A stretch of DNA of 64,000 nucleotides, taken from contig NZ_CAJVAS010000002.1 of the NCBI RefSeq assembly GCF_910593845.1, positions 367,398 to 431,397 on the forward strand, in the 5' to 3' direction. The translations under genes and the position numbers were made by a program. The notes under the pieces are model-generated. The model searched no databases, was not told where the DNA came from, and worked only from the letters and a program-made list of their open reading frames with translations. The stretch's first letter is position 1. Each line of letters starts with the position of its first letter. Below are positions 1-8,958 of the stretch, piece by piece. The stretch comes from Paenibacillus solanacearum. Its GTDB lineage: Bacteria; Bacillota; Bacilli; Paenibacillales; NBRC-103111.

Positions 1-44
1 CTCCCACCTTCGATCACCAACTTTTCCAAAGTCCCACCTCCGAT

Positions 45-950
45 TTACCGCTCACCCACCGCCATTACTTCCGGTACAAGTCGTACACCGTATTTCTGGA
101 ATACCGTGTCCTGCACTTGTTCGATCAAGGCGAGCACATCCTGAGCTGTAGCCTGCCCGGTGTTGATCATAAAGTTGGCATGCATCGGCGAGACCACCGC
201 ACCGCCTACCTTAAGCCCCTTCAAACCGGCGTCTTCGATCAGCTTGGCGGAGAAATGCCCCTCCGGGTTGCGGAAGACGCTTCCCGCGCAAGCCAGCGTC
301 AGCGGCTGCGTCTGCAGTCTCCGCTCCTTGAACGCGTTCAGCGCCGCCACGATTTCCTTGCGGTCGCCGCGTTTCAGCTGGAAGACCGCTTCCGTCACGA
401 TTCCCGGTTTGGCATGCAAAACCGAGTGCCGGTAAGCGTATGCGAAATCGTCCTTCTCCAGCGTGACCAACTCTCCTGTCGGCAGCAGCACTTCAGCTCG
501 CGATAGAATGCGTGACACATCAGACCCGTGCGCCCCGGCGTTCATATAAACGGCACCTCCCACCGTTCCCGGAATACCTCCGCCGAACTCCAACCCGGAC
601 AAACCTTCGCGTGCGACCCTTTGGCATAAGACGATGAACGAAACGGCGCCTCCGGCGTATACCCGTTCCCCCTCGATGCGCACCTTATCCAGCGCTTCCC
701 CCAGCTTGATCACGACGCCTCGTATGCCTTTGTCGGAAACGAGCAGGTTCGAGCCTCTGCCGATCACAAACCAGGGCGTTTGATGCGCATGAAAAAGCTT
801 CACCGCGCGGACGAGTTGTTCTTTCGTCTGCGGCACCAGCAGAATGTCGGCGGGACCGCCGATTTTCCACGTCGTGTAGGGAGCGAGCGGTTCGTTCAAT
901 CGAACTTCACCGTAGGAGCCGCTCAAGAGCTCAAGTTTGACCTGTTGCAT
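45..950 (-). CDS. murB: UDP-N-acetylenolpyruvoylglucosamine reductase MurB
   Basis: This 301-residue cytosolic flavoenzyme reduces UDP-GlcNAc-enolpyruvate to UDP-MurNAc with NADPH, the second committed step of peptidoglycan precursor synthesis. An FAD-binding GRGSNLLV segment lies near residue 63, a GGGIPGTVGGAVYMNAGA block near 123, and the catalytic-region GSVFRNP motif near 222. Length is normal for the family. The ATG is preceded by AAGGAGGATTCCC, which supports this start. It is the last dcw gene in the window and is separated from murG by about 195 bases, an unusually wide gap for this cluster, so it may have its own promoter. Confidence 0.97.
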   Translation of the reverse strand: MQQVKLELLSGSYGEVRLNEPLAPYTTWKIGGPADILLVPQTKEQLVRAVKLFHAHQTPWFVIGRGSNLLVSDKGIRGVVIKLGEALDKVRIEGERVYAGGAVSFIVLCQRVAREGLSGLEFGGGIPGTVGGAVYMNAGAHGSDVSRILSRAEVLLPTGELVTLEKDDFAYAYRHSVLHAKPGIVTEAVFQLKRGDRKEIVAALNAFKERRLQTQPLTLACAGSVFRNPEGHFSAKLIEDAGLKGLKVGGAVVSPMHANFMINTGQATAQDVLALIEQVQDTVFQKYGVRLVPEVMAVGER

Positions 951-1099
951 GGGAATCCTCCTTTACAGAACAGCCGGAGCGCCGATTTCGATATAAGCTC
1001 GATAATCGGAAGCGGCAGCAGCCGTACGCGCGTTTTCTTTCGTTCTCTTGCGCTGGCGGCCTGCCGCTTCGCCGGGCGTCTGTCACGGTTATAGTGTAG

Positions 1100-1128
1100 T
1101 TTATGTGAAATCGGAAATAGTGTGACAA
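1100..1128 (-). promoter_or_regulatory. Possible weak promoter in the murG-murB gap
   Basis: On the minus strand TTGTCA (1123-1128) and CATAAA (1100-1105) are separated by 17 bases, upstream of murB. The -10 match is poor, so this is only a candidate. The rest of the 951-1145 gap shows no convincing small gene. Confidence 0.25.
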
Positions 1129-1145
1129 TCGCCTATTCATTTTCC

Positions 1146-2219
1146 TTAGCGTCCGGGAAGCCGGTGCTTCTCGATCAGCTGCACGATCATATCAGTACCG
1201 CTGGCGAACGGACTGGACGCCATCCGCTCTTTCAGCTCCGAGCGTTGCTCCTGTACCTCGCCAAGACGCTGAAGCAGCGTATCGGCGTTCAAATCTTCTT
1301 CATGCAGCACACGGGCGTAGCCCATCTTCTCAAACGATTCCGCATTCAAAATTTGATCGCCCCGGCTCGCCTGTCGTGACAGCGGAATCAGCAGCATCGG
1401 CTTGCGCAGCGCCAGAAACTCAAAGATCGACGTGGAGCCCGCCCGCGATACGACAATGTCAGCGCTGGCCAGAAGGTCCGGAAGCTCATCCTTGACGTAC
1501 TCGAACTGGCGGTATCCCCTCACCTGCGACAGCGAGGAATCGACGTGCCCCTTGCCGCAAATATGTATAATTTGAAATTGGTGCAGCAGCGCGTCGAGCG
1601 ATTCGCGAATCGCCTGATTGATGCGCTGCGCTCCAAGGCTGCCGCCCATCACGAACAGAACCGGCTTCTGCGAGTGAAAATCGCAAAGCGACAACCCGCG
1701 CAGCGGCTTTCCCTGCAGCATCGTTTCGCGAATCGGCAATCCCGTACACTCCGCCTTGTCGCTGCGGACGAACTTCATCGTCTCCGGGAACGTGACGCAG
1801 ATCCGGGATACGAACGGCATCGTAATTTTGTTCGCGAGGCCGGGCGTCAGGTCGGATTCATGCGAAATGACCGGGATGCCGTTCAAGCGGCTGGCCAAAA
1901 TGACCGGGACAGCAACAAAGCCCCCCTTCGAAAAGACGATGTGGGGCTTGATTCGGCGGAGCAGCTTATGGGCTTCGGCAATGCCCTGCAGCACCTTGAA
2001 CGGATCCTTGAAATTTTTCAAATCGAAATACCGCCGTAATTTGCCGGACGACACATGGTGGAACGGAATGCCTTCGTGACGAATGATTTCGTGCTCGATT
2101 CCGTCGCGGGAGCCGATATATTCCATTTCCCAGCCTTGGGAACGAAGCCGGGCCATCAGCGCCAAATTCGGCGTTACATGGCCGGCCGTTCCTCCGCCGG
2201 TAAAAACGATTTTTTTCAT
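1146..2219 (-). CDS. murG: UDP-GlcNAc:undecaprenyl-PP-MurNAc-pentapeptide GlcNAc transferase MurG
   Basis: This 357-residue GT28 glycosyltransferase converts lipid I to lipid II on the inner face of the membrane. It opens with the GGGTAGHVTPNLAL loop (about residues 8-21). The second glycine-rich loop, MGGSLGAQRIN, lies near 191, and the UDP-GlcNAc-binding SRAGSTSIFE segment near 258. Length and layout are standard. It begins 7 bases after the stop of the FtsW/SpoVE gene, so the two are co-transcribed and supply substrate to the same synthase complex. Confidence 0.97.
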   Translation of the reverse strand: MKKIVFTGGGTAGHVTPNLALMARLRSQGWEMEYIGSRDGIEHEIIRHEGIPFHHVSSGKLRRYFDLKNFKDPFKVLQGIAEAHKLLRRIKPHIVFSKGGFVAVPVILASRLNGIPVISHESDLTPGLANKITMPFVSRICVTFPETMKFVRSDKAECTGLPIRETMLQGKPLRGLSLCDFHSQKPVLFVMGGSLGAQRINQAIRESLDALLHQFQIIHICGKGHVDSSLSQVRGYRQFEYVKDELPDLLASADIVVSRAGSTSIFEFLALRKPMLLIPLSRQASRGDQILNAESFEKMGYARVLHEEDLNADTLLQRLGEVQEQRSELKERMASSPFASGTDMIVQLIEKHRLPGR

Positions 2220-2226
2220 AAGGACA

Positions 2227-3324
2227 TCACCTCGAATAACGGGAAATATTAAGCAGCACGCCGATGGAGGTCAGCATCAAGGTGAGCGAGGAGCCTCCGG
2301 CGCTGATGAGAGGAAGCGTGATGCCAGTGACCGGAAACATGCCGATGACGACGCCGATGTTGATAATGACCTGAACGGCGATCATCCCGACGATCCCTGT
2401 GGCAAGCAGGCTGCCGAATGTGTCGGGCGCCGTAATGGCGGTCCGCATGCCGCGCCAAAGCAGCAGTGTAAACAAGATGAGAACGAATGTCCCGCCAATA
2501 AAGCCCAGCTCTTCCGCGATGATCGAAAAAATGAAATCCGTCTGCGGTTCGGGAAGATAGCTGTACTTTTGACGGCTCATGCCGAGGCCAAGACCGACAA
2601 GCCCGCCCGGACCGATTGCATACAGCGACTGAATCGCCTGGTAGCCCGCGCCGAGCGGATCCTGCCACGGGTCGAGAAAGGCCGTAATCCGCTTGAGCCG
2701 GTACGGAGCGGCAATGATGAGGCCGACGAAGCCCGCTAGGCCGACCAGACCGAGGTATGACAGATGTCTCAGCCGGGCTCCCGCCGTGTAGATGATCAGC
2801 AGCGAAGCGCCGACCAGCACGGCGCCGGTACCGAGGTCGGGCTGAAGCATAATGAGGCCGAAGGCTAGGCCGACAAGGCCGAGCGGCGGCAGCAAGCCCC
2901 GTTTGAACAACGTGATCGTCCCCTGCTCCTCGGACAGCCACTTGGACATGAAGATGATCATGCCCATCTTCATGAACTCTGACGGCTGAATGCCGAAAGC
3001 GCCGATCCCGAGCCAGCTGCGGGCGCCTCCGCGCACGACGCCGATGCCCGGAATGAGCACCGCCGCGAGCAGCACGAAGCAGACGAGCAGCGCCAGCTTG
3101 GCGTACTTTTTCCAAATCCAGTAGTCGGCGTTCATCGTGAACATCATGGCCAGGACGCCCAGTACGGCAAACAGCGCTTGGCGCTTCAAGTAATAGAAGG
3201 AATCTCCGAACTCGCGAAAAGCAAGCACGGCGCTCGCGCTGTACACCATCACGATGCCGATCACGAGCAGCATCATCGTGGAACCTAACAACAACATATC
3301 CGGAGTCGATCGCGCTTTAACCAT
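2227..3324 (-). CDS. spoVE: SEDS-family peptidoglycan polymerase, SpoVE/FtsW type
   Basis: This protein of about 365 residues with roughly ten membrane segments is a SEDS glycosyltransferase that polymerises lipid II with a partner class B PBP. Visible family signatures are VYSASAV near residue 22, a QPDLGTGAV block, and a C-terminal SAGGSS motif. An in-frame ATG exists 39 bases further upstream but lacks a good ribosome binding site. The chosen ATG has GAGGTG upstream and aligns with the usual SpoVE/FtsW N-terminus. Position between murD and murG matches spoVE of Bacillus subtilis, where it works with SpoVD in spore cortex synthesis. A vegetative FtsW role cannot be excluded from sequence alone. 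Confidence 0.9.
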   Translation of the reverse strand: MVKARSTPDMLLLGSTMMLLVIGIVMVYSASAVLAFREFGDSFYYLKRQALFAVLGVLAMMFTMNADYWIWKKYAKLALLVCFVLLAAVLIPGIGVVRGGARSWLGIGAFGIQPSEFMKMGMIIFMSKWLSEEQGTITLFKRGLLPPLGLVGLAFGLIMLQPDLGTGAVLVGASLLIIYTAGARLRHLSYLGLVGLAGFVGLIIAAPYRLKRITAFLDPWQDPLGAGYQAIQSLYAIGPGGLVGLGLGMSRQKYSYLPEPQTDFIFSIIAEELGFIGGTFVLILFTLLLWRGMRTAITAPDTFGSLLATGIVGMIAVQVIINIGVVIGMFPVTGITLPLISAGGSSLTLMLTSIGVLLNISRYSR

Positions 3325-3436
3325 ACCGCCCACACCTCTAACCTTAAGACTTAAGGCGGGCATCAGCCGTTATTCCGCAGCCGTCAGCCGGCATGCATCG
3401 CCGACAACCGGACGGATAGGCTTGTTTACCCTCCTC

Positions 3437-4855
3437 TTAAAGGTTATGCACGGACTGCCTAAACATTCGTCCCCTTTCCTCATAGGAAGGAAACATGTCC
3501 CAGCTGGCGCAAGCCGGCGATAAAAGCACGACGCTGCCCGGCTTTGCCATCGCCACAGCCGCTCTTACCGCCTCGTCGACCGTATCCTGCACATTGTTAG
3601 CAGTATCGACCGTTTTCACTTGACTCAATCCTGCCAGGCGCGCGACGCGGGCGATTTTTTCCTTTGTTTCGCCAATCGCAACCAGCCCCTTCACCTGACG
3701 CTGAAATACCGGAAGCAGATCCATATAGTCGGAGCCGCGGTCCAGCCCTCCCGCAATCAAAATGATGTCCTGCTTGAACGCTTCGATCGTCTTGACCGTC
3801 GCCGTCGGATTCGTAGCCTTGGAATTGTTGTAAAAATGCACGCCGTCCCGCTCGGCGACCAATTCGAGCCGATGCTCCACGCCGCGGAACGACCGCAGCA
3901 CCCCGGCAATGACATCCAACGGAACGCCGGCCGTATGAGCGATCGCGCTCGCAGCCAGCGCATTCTCCATGTTGAAGGTACCGGGAATGCCCAGTTCATC
4001 GACCGGCATAAACGGATTGACTTGCCCATGCGCATCGCGGTACACCATCGTTCTAGCGATGTCATCTTGAACATTCGCGAGTGGAGGCTGCAGATAAAAG
4101 CCGTAATCCAGCTCCGCTTTCGTAGAAAACGGAAGCACGGAAGCCCTCACCTTCTGCATGAGATCCCGGCACACCGGGTCGTCCCAGTTCAGTACGGCGG
4201 TGTCGCTCTCCGTTTGATTGGCGAAAAGCTTCACTTTGGAATCGATATAATCTTCCATTGTATCGTGGTAATCGAGATGCGTTTCATAGATATTAAGCAG
4301 GCAGCCGATCTGCGGACGAAACGCGGACGTTCCTTTCAGCTGGAAGCTGCTCAGCTCTACAACCATCCGGTTGTCGCTTGTCGCAGTCAGCGCCGCTTCC
4401 GTGAGCGCCCGGCCGATATTGCCGGCCACGATGGGCTGAAGCCCGCCCGCCGCCAGCATCAGACCCGTCCACGTGGTCGTCGTCGTTTTGCCGTTCGAGC
4501 CGGTAATCCCGATGATCGGCGCCTTGCAGATGTGATACGCCACTTCCACTTCCGTTATGATTTCAATCTTGAAGTGCAGCGCGCGCTGAATCGGCTCGAT
4601 GGTATACGGAATGCCCGGGTTTTTCACGACCAGCGCAATGCCCTCGTGAATAAGCCCCGACGGGTGACTGCCGCAAACAACAGAAATACCCAGAGCCGAT
4701 AGTTCGTCGGCCTCAGGGCATAAGTGGCGTTCCTTCTTATCGTTAACCGTGACAAGCGCACCCGCATCGTGAAACAGTTTGGCCACGGCGACGCCGCTGC
4801 GGGCTAAGCCCAGAATGACGACTTGGCGGCCCCGGTATGCATTTGGATGCTCCAT
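3437..4855 (-). CDS. murD: UDP-N-acetylmuramoylalanine-D-glutamate ligase MurD
   Basis: This 472-residue cytosolic ATP-dependent ligase adds D-glutamate to UDP-MurNAc-L-Ala. It has the N-terminal Rossmann-like UDP-binding domain (VVILGLARSGVA near residue 12), the ATP-binding GITGSNGKTTTT loop near 116 and the C-terminal Mur ligase domain with IAGGLDRGSD near 365. Length is slightly above the usual 450. It follows mraY by two bases, so the genes are tightly coupled. Confidence 0.97.
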   Translation of the reverse strand: MEHPNAYRGRQVVILGLARSGVAVAKLFHDAGALVTVNDKKERHLCPEADELSALGISVVCGSHPSGLIHEGIALVVKNPGIPYTIEPIQRALHFKIEIITEVEVAYHICKAPIIGITGSNGKTTTTTWTGLMLAAGGLQPIVAGNIGRALTEAALTATSDNRMVVELSSFQLKGTSAFRPQIGCLLNIYETHLDYHDTMEDYIDSKVKLFANQTESDTAVLNWDDPVCRDLMQKVRASVLPFSTKAELDYGFYLQPPLANVQDDIARTMVYRDAHGQVNPFMPVDELGIPGTFNMENALAASAIAHTAGVPLDVIAGVLRSFRGVEHRLELVAERDGVHFYNNSKATNPTATVKTIEAFKQDIILIAGGLDRGSDYMDLLPVFQRQVKGLVAIGETKEKIARVARLAGLSQVKTVDTANNVQDTVDEAVRAAVAMAKPGSVVLLSPACASWDMFPSYEERGRMFRQSVHNL

Positions 4856-4857
4856 GC

Positions 4858-5820
4858 TTACAACACCTCATTAATATATAATCCGATTCCGGCAAGTATC
4901 AGCCCAGCGGTCCAGAACGTAATGACGACGCGCCATTCCGACCAGCCGACCAGCTCGAAATGATGATGAATCGGGCTCATTTTGAACACACGCTTGCCTC
5001 TGGTCTTGAAGGAAACGACTTGAATGATGACCGACAAAATTTCCACGACGAACACGCCGCCGATCAAGGCCAGCAATATTTCCGACTTGGTCAGCATCGC
5101 GACGACCGCAAGCCCCCCGCCGATGCCCAGCGACCCGGTATCGCCCATGAACACTTTGGCCGGATGCGCATTGAACACCAGAAAGCCGAGTACGGCGCCG
5201 ACCATCGCTGCCGAGAAGATCGCGATATTCGGCTGCGAATTATTCAGTGCAATAACTGCATACGCGCCGAAGGCAATGGCGCTGGTGCCGGCAAGAAGTC
5301 CGTCGAGACCGTCCGTAAAATTGACGGCATTGGACGTGCCCATCATCAGCAGGACGACAAACGGAAAGTACAGCCAGCTGAGGTCGAACGAAAAACCGAC
5401 GTACGGAATCCGAATCTCCGTGCTGTGGTCCATTTGCACGAGCAGCACGCACACGATGATCGATACGATCAATTGGCCGAGCAGCTTCTGCTTGGCGGTC
5501 AGTCCGAGGGAGCGCTTGAACAAAATTTTGATGTAATCGTCCAAAAATCCGATAAATCCGTAGCCTAGCGACGCCACGAGCAGCGTCATCGTCTCCAGGT
5601 TCTTCTCCCCGAAGCGAAGCACAGCCAGCGCGAGCGCCAGCATGATGATAATGCCGCCCATGGTCGGGGTGCCGGCTTTTTTCAAATGGCCCTGCGGCCC
5701 GTCGGTGCGAATCTGCTGGCCGAACTTCAGACGGCGCAGCAGCGGTATAAACAGCGGTCCCATAATAAGGGCCAGCAAAAAAGCCGCGCCCAGCGTAATC
5801 ATGACAATTTTAAAATCCAC
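4858..5820 (-). CDS. mraY: Phospho-MurNAc-pentapeptide transferase MraY
   Basis: This 320-residue polytopic membrane enzyme transfers phospho-MurNAc-pentapeptide to undecaprenyl phosphate to form lipid I. The catalytic aspartates are in FLDDYIK (near residue 94) and [10 protein letters not shown] (near 167), and the [10 protein letters not shown] motif is near 282. About ten membrane helices are evident. Length is typical. It lies between murF and murD in the usual order. Confidence 0.97.
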   Translation of the reverse strand: MDFKIVMITLGAAFLLALIMGPLFIPLLRRLKFGQQIRTDGPQGHLKKAGTPTMGGIIIMLALALAVLRFGEKNLETMTLLVASLGYGFIGFLDDYIKILFKRSLGLTAKQKLLGQLIVSIIVCVLLVQMDHSTEIRIPYVGFSFDLSWLYFPFVVLLMMGTSNAVNFTDGLDGLLAGTSAIAFGAYAVIALNNSQPNIAIFSAAMVGAVLGFLVFNAHPAKVFMGDTGSLGIGGGLAVVAMLTKSEILLALIGGVFVVEILSVIIQVVSFKTRGKRVFKMSPIHHHFELVGWSEWRVVITFWTAGLILAGIGLYINEVL

Positions 5821-5844
5821 GGATGATCCCCCCTAATTGCATAA

Positions 5845-5902
5845 GAAAACCCGGATCGGAGCCGTTCAAGGATGAACGGCCTCGACTTCACGGCAGGTTT
5901 TC
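5845..5902 (-). other. Intercistronic stem-loop between murF and mraY
   Basis: The 125-base murF-mraY gap carries a 7-bp perfect hairpin (GCCGTTC, 5861-5867, with GAACGGC, 5874-5880). It is enclosed by a second pair (GAAAACC 5845-5851 with GGTTTTC 5896-5902). No T-run follows on the minus strand, so it reads as an mRNA processing or stability element rather than a terminator. Confidence 0.4.
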
Positions 5903-5945
5903 CTGGTTCAGCATTTCGCGGTTCGCCTTCTTGCTCCGGCGAACG

Positions 5946-7355
5946 TCAAAATCCCGAATCGTTCAAAAAGGCCGCAACTTGCTCCATCTTCATTCCGCGC
6001 GAACCTTTGATGAGGACAAGGTCCTGCGCTGCGGTCTGGGATGCCAATGCCCGTGCAAGCTCTTCTTTGTCTGTGAAATGCAGCACCCGGTCCGCTCCGA
6101 AACGCGACCTGGCGCCTTCCGCCATATCGTTTGCCAGCGGACCGTACAGGTACACCGCCTCCACCTCGGCGGGATCGAGCATCGCCCCGACGGCGCGGTG
6201 AAATTCGGCCTCTTGCGCGCCGAGCTCGAGCATGTCGCCGAGCACCGCGAATTTACTGCGGTAGCCCTTCATTTCATGCAGCAGATCGATCGCCGCCCGC
6301 ATGGACGCCGGACTCGCGTTATACGCGTCATTCAGCAGCGTAAGCCCACTCGGCAAATGCATCACTTCGATCCGCATGCCGGTCATGACCGCATGCTCCA
6401 GCCCGGCCGCAATTTGCTCCGAGCTCAGTCCGAAATGACGGCCGACGGCGATGGCCGCAAGCGCGTTGATGGCGTTATGTCCGCCAAGCGCCGGGATGCG
6501 GTACTGCGTCTGTGCGTCGACGTTTACCTTGAAACGGGTTCCGCCTGCATCCGCCGCAATCTCGAGCGGATACAAATCGTTGCCGCAGCCTTTCCCGAAC
6601 CGGGTGACGGTATATTCGCCGTTCTGCATGCGTCCCGCCTCCGCCATCTCCGGAAGCACCTCCGGAATCAGCGGCTCGTCTCCGTTGTATACGAGCAAGC
6701 CGCCAGCCTGCAGTCCCGCCAAAATTTCAGTCTTGGCGCGCGCAATTTCTTGGCGAGAGCCGAGCTGAAGCAGATGCGCTTCTCCGATATTCGTAATGAC
6801 CGCAACTTCCGGTTCGGCAAGTCTGGACAACAGGTCGATTTCCCATCGTCCGCTCATGCCCATCTCCAGCACGGCTAGCTCCGTGCTCGGCGACATTTGA
6901 AGCAGCGTCATCGGCAAGCCAATATGATTGTTGTAATTTCCCTCCGTCTTATGCACTTCGAATGCGGTTGACAGAACGGCCGCCGTCATGTCCTTGACCG
7001 TCGTCTTCCCGTTGCTGCCCGTAATGCCGACGATGCGCACCGGCAGCTCCCTGCGGTACGCTTTGGCTAATCGCTGCAGTGCCGCAAGCGTGTCGTCCAC
7101 AATGACGAGCGGCGTTCCCACAGGCGGCGCGGCGTGGTCGATCTGCCACAGGGCGGCGGCTGCGCCTTGCGCCAGTGCCGCATCGACAAAGTCATGGCCG
7201 TCGAACGATTCGCCGATCAGCGGCACATACAAGCTGCCTTCGCCAAGCGTGCGCGTGTCTTTCGACACCCCGCGGATTATCCTGTCCGCCGGAGCGCCTT
7301 CCGCTAACCGGCCTCCGGCCATAGCGGCGATTTCCGCCAACGTCTTCTTGATCAC
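5946..7355 (-). CDS. murF: UDP-MurNAc-tripeptide-D-alanyl-D-alanine ligase MurF
   Basis: This 469-residue Mur ligase adds D-Ala-D-Ala to UDP-MurNAc-tripeptide, completing the soluble pentapeptide precursor. The ATP loop GITGSNGKTTVKDM is near residue 110, ENAxNA-type middle-domain residues appear as GGHNAINALAA near 293, and NDAYNASPASM is near 341. The gene starts one base after the end of murE. Product goes to MraY, encoded next. Confidence 0.97.
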   Translation of the reverse strand: MIKKTLAEIAAMAGGRLAEGAPADRIIRGVSKDTRTLGEGSLYVPLIGESFDGHDFVDAALAQGAAAALWQIDHAAPPVGTPLVIVDDTLAALQRLAKAYRRELPVRIVGITGSNGKTTVKDMTAAVLSTAFEVHKTEGNYNNHIGLPMTLLQMSPSTELAVLEMGMSGRWEIDLLSRLAEPEVAVITNIGEAHLLQLGSRQEIARAKTEILAGLQAGGLLVYNGDEPLIPEVLPEMAEAGRMQNGEYTVTRFGKGCGNDLYPLEIAADAGGTRFKVNVDAQTQYRIPALGGHNAINALAAIAVGRHFGLSSEQIAAGLEHAVMTGMRIEVMHLPSGLTLLNDAYNASPASMRAAIDLLHEMKGYRSKFAVLGDMLELGAQEAEFHRAVGAMLDPAEVEAVYLYGPLANDMAEGARSRFGADRVLHFTDKEELARALASQTAAQDLVLIKGSRGMKMEQVAAFLNDSGF

Positions 7356-7356
7356 T

Positions 7357-8844
7357 TCATCGTCCCCTTATCGCATCCTCGGCGACCCTTCGGTCATCAA
7401 AATCATGCTTGATCCCCATGATCTCCTGGTAAGTTTCATGTCCTTTTCCCGCAATCAATACTACATCCCCGGGGCCGGCCATGGCAACCGCTTTTTCGAT
7501 CGCTTGCCTGCGGTCGACAATCAGCTCGTAGCCGCCCTGCTCACAACCCACTTCGATCAGTCCCGGCACGATATCGCGGATGATCGCTTCCGGCTCTTCG
7601 GTACGCGGATTATCCGAGGTGACGATGACGTAATCGCTGTATTCCGCCGCCAGTCTGCCCATCACCGGCCGCTTCGTCCGGTCGCGATCGCCGCCGCAGC
7701 CGAAAACGCAAATCATGTTGCCCTCGGCAAACTGGCTGATCGTCGACAGCGCGTTTTCAAGTCCGTCCGGCGTATGCGCGTAATCCACCAGCACAAGGAA
7801 CGGCTGTCCGGCGTCGACGATCTCCATCCGGCCTTCCACGGAGCGAACCCGGCTCAGGCTCTCGGCGATGCTGTCCAGCGGCAGCCCTTCCGCCAAGGCG
7901 GCGGTAATAGCGCCCAGCGCGTTATAGACGTTAAAACGGCCCACCAAGCGAAGCTGCATCTCCGCCGTGCCTCGGAAGGTGACGCAGCGAAACCGCGTGC
8001 CGCCGGACGTCATCTCGATGTCCTCCGCCCGTACGTCGGCGGAAGTGTCGTCGATGCCGTACGTGATCACATGCGCGGACGTTTGGTCGGCGAAGTCGCC
8101 TGATGCCGCATCGTCCGCATTCAGCACGGCAAACCGGCGGCGGTCCGGATCGGCGTCATATTCGTTGCCCATCCGCGAGAACAGCAGCGCCTTGGCCGCC
8201 TGATACCGCTCCATCGTCTTATGATAATCCAGATGATCCTGGGTTAAATTCGTAAAGATGCCGGTGCGGAAGCCGCAGCCCTTGACCCGCCCCCGTTCCA
8301 ATCCATGCGACGAAACTTCCATCAGACAATAGTCGGTCCCCGCGTTCACCATCTCGCGAAGTATTCTTTGCAGCTCAAGCGCTTCCTGCGTATTGGTCGC
8401 GTGATTCGGATGAAACTGCGTGCCGATTTTCACATGAATATTCCCCATCAGTCCGGTACGAAAGCCGTGGTCGCTCAATATGCTTTCCAGCAAATACGTC
8501 GTCGTCGTCTTGCCGTTCGTTCCGGTTACGCCGATCACTTTCAGCTCCCGGCTCGGGTAGCCGTAAAAATGAGCGGCAATGACAGCCATCGCGTATCTCG
8601 TATCCTTGACAATGAGCGTAGGGACCGCGGCCTGCAAGTCCCGCTCCGCCACAAGCGCCGCAGCCCCCTGTCCGATCACGCGTTCGGCAAAGTGATGGCC
8701 GTCAAACGCCGCGCCGGCAATGCAAATGAACAGATCGCCCGGCTTCACTTTGCGGGAATCCATTTGCACTCCGGTAATTTCGATGCTCCCTTCGCCGACA
8801 ATCCGGCTGACAGGCAGCAACGAAGCGAGTTCTTTCAGTTGCAT
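7357..8844 (-). CDS. murE: UDP-MurNAc-tripeptide synthetase MurE (meso-DAP type)
   Basis: This 495-residue ligase adds the third residue of the stem peptide. The ATP loop GVTGTNGKTTTTYLLE is near residue 108. The DNPRTEEPEAI segment near 411 carries the DNPR signature that family knowledge links to meso-diaminopimelate rather than lysine, so a meso-DAP peptidoglycan is inferred. Length is normal. About 115 bases separate it from spoVD upstream. Confidence 0.97.
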   Translation of the reverse strand: MQLKELASLLPVSRIVGEGSIEITGVQMDSRKVKPGDLFICIAGAAFDGHHFAERVIGQGAAALVAERDLQAAVPTLIVKDTRYAMAVIAAHFYGYPSRELKVIGVTGTNGKTTTTYLLESILSDHGFRTGLMGNIHVKIGTQFHPNHATNTQEALELQRILREMVNAGTDYCLMEVSSHGLERGRVKGCGFRTGIFTNLTQDHLDYHKTMERYQAAKALLFSRMGNEYDADPDRRRFAVLNADDAASGDFADQTSAHVITYGIDDTSADVRAEDIEMTSGGTRFRCVTFRGTAEMQLRLVGRFNVYNALGAITAALAEGLPLDSIAESLSRVRSVEGRMEIVDAGQPFLVLVDYAHTPDGLENALSTISQFAEGNMICVFGCGGDRDRTKRPVMGRLAAEYSDYVIVTSDNPRTEEPEAIIRDIVPGLIEVGCEQGGYELIVDRRQAIEKAVAMAGPGDVVLIAGKGHETYQEIMGIKHDFDDRRVAEDAIRGR

Positions 8845-8958
8845 TCCGGGTCCCCTCCATTTTTACACATGGTATCTATTATGGACAAAAAAATGCACGC
8901 TGAAAAGCCTAAATTTCGAAAAGTAAGTGAACTGTCGGTTTCCCGTCAGCCCCGTTCG

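Noticed and set aside
3620..4702. Plus-strand open frame (360 codons) antisense to murD
   Set aside because: It is a shadow of murD; no start signal or family similarity.
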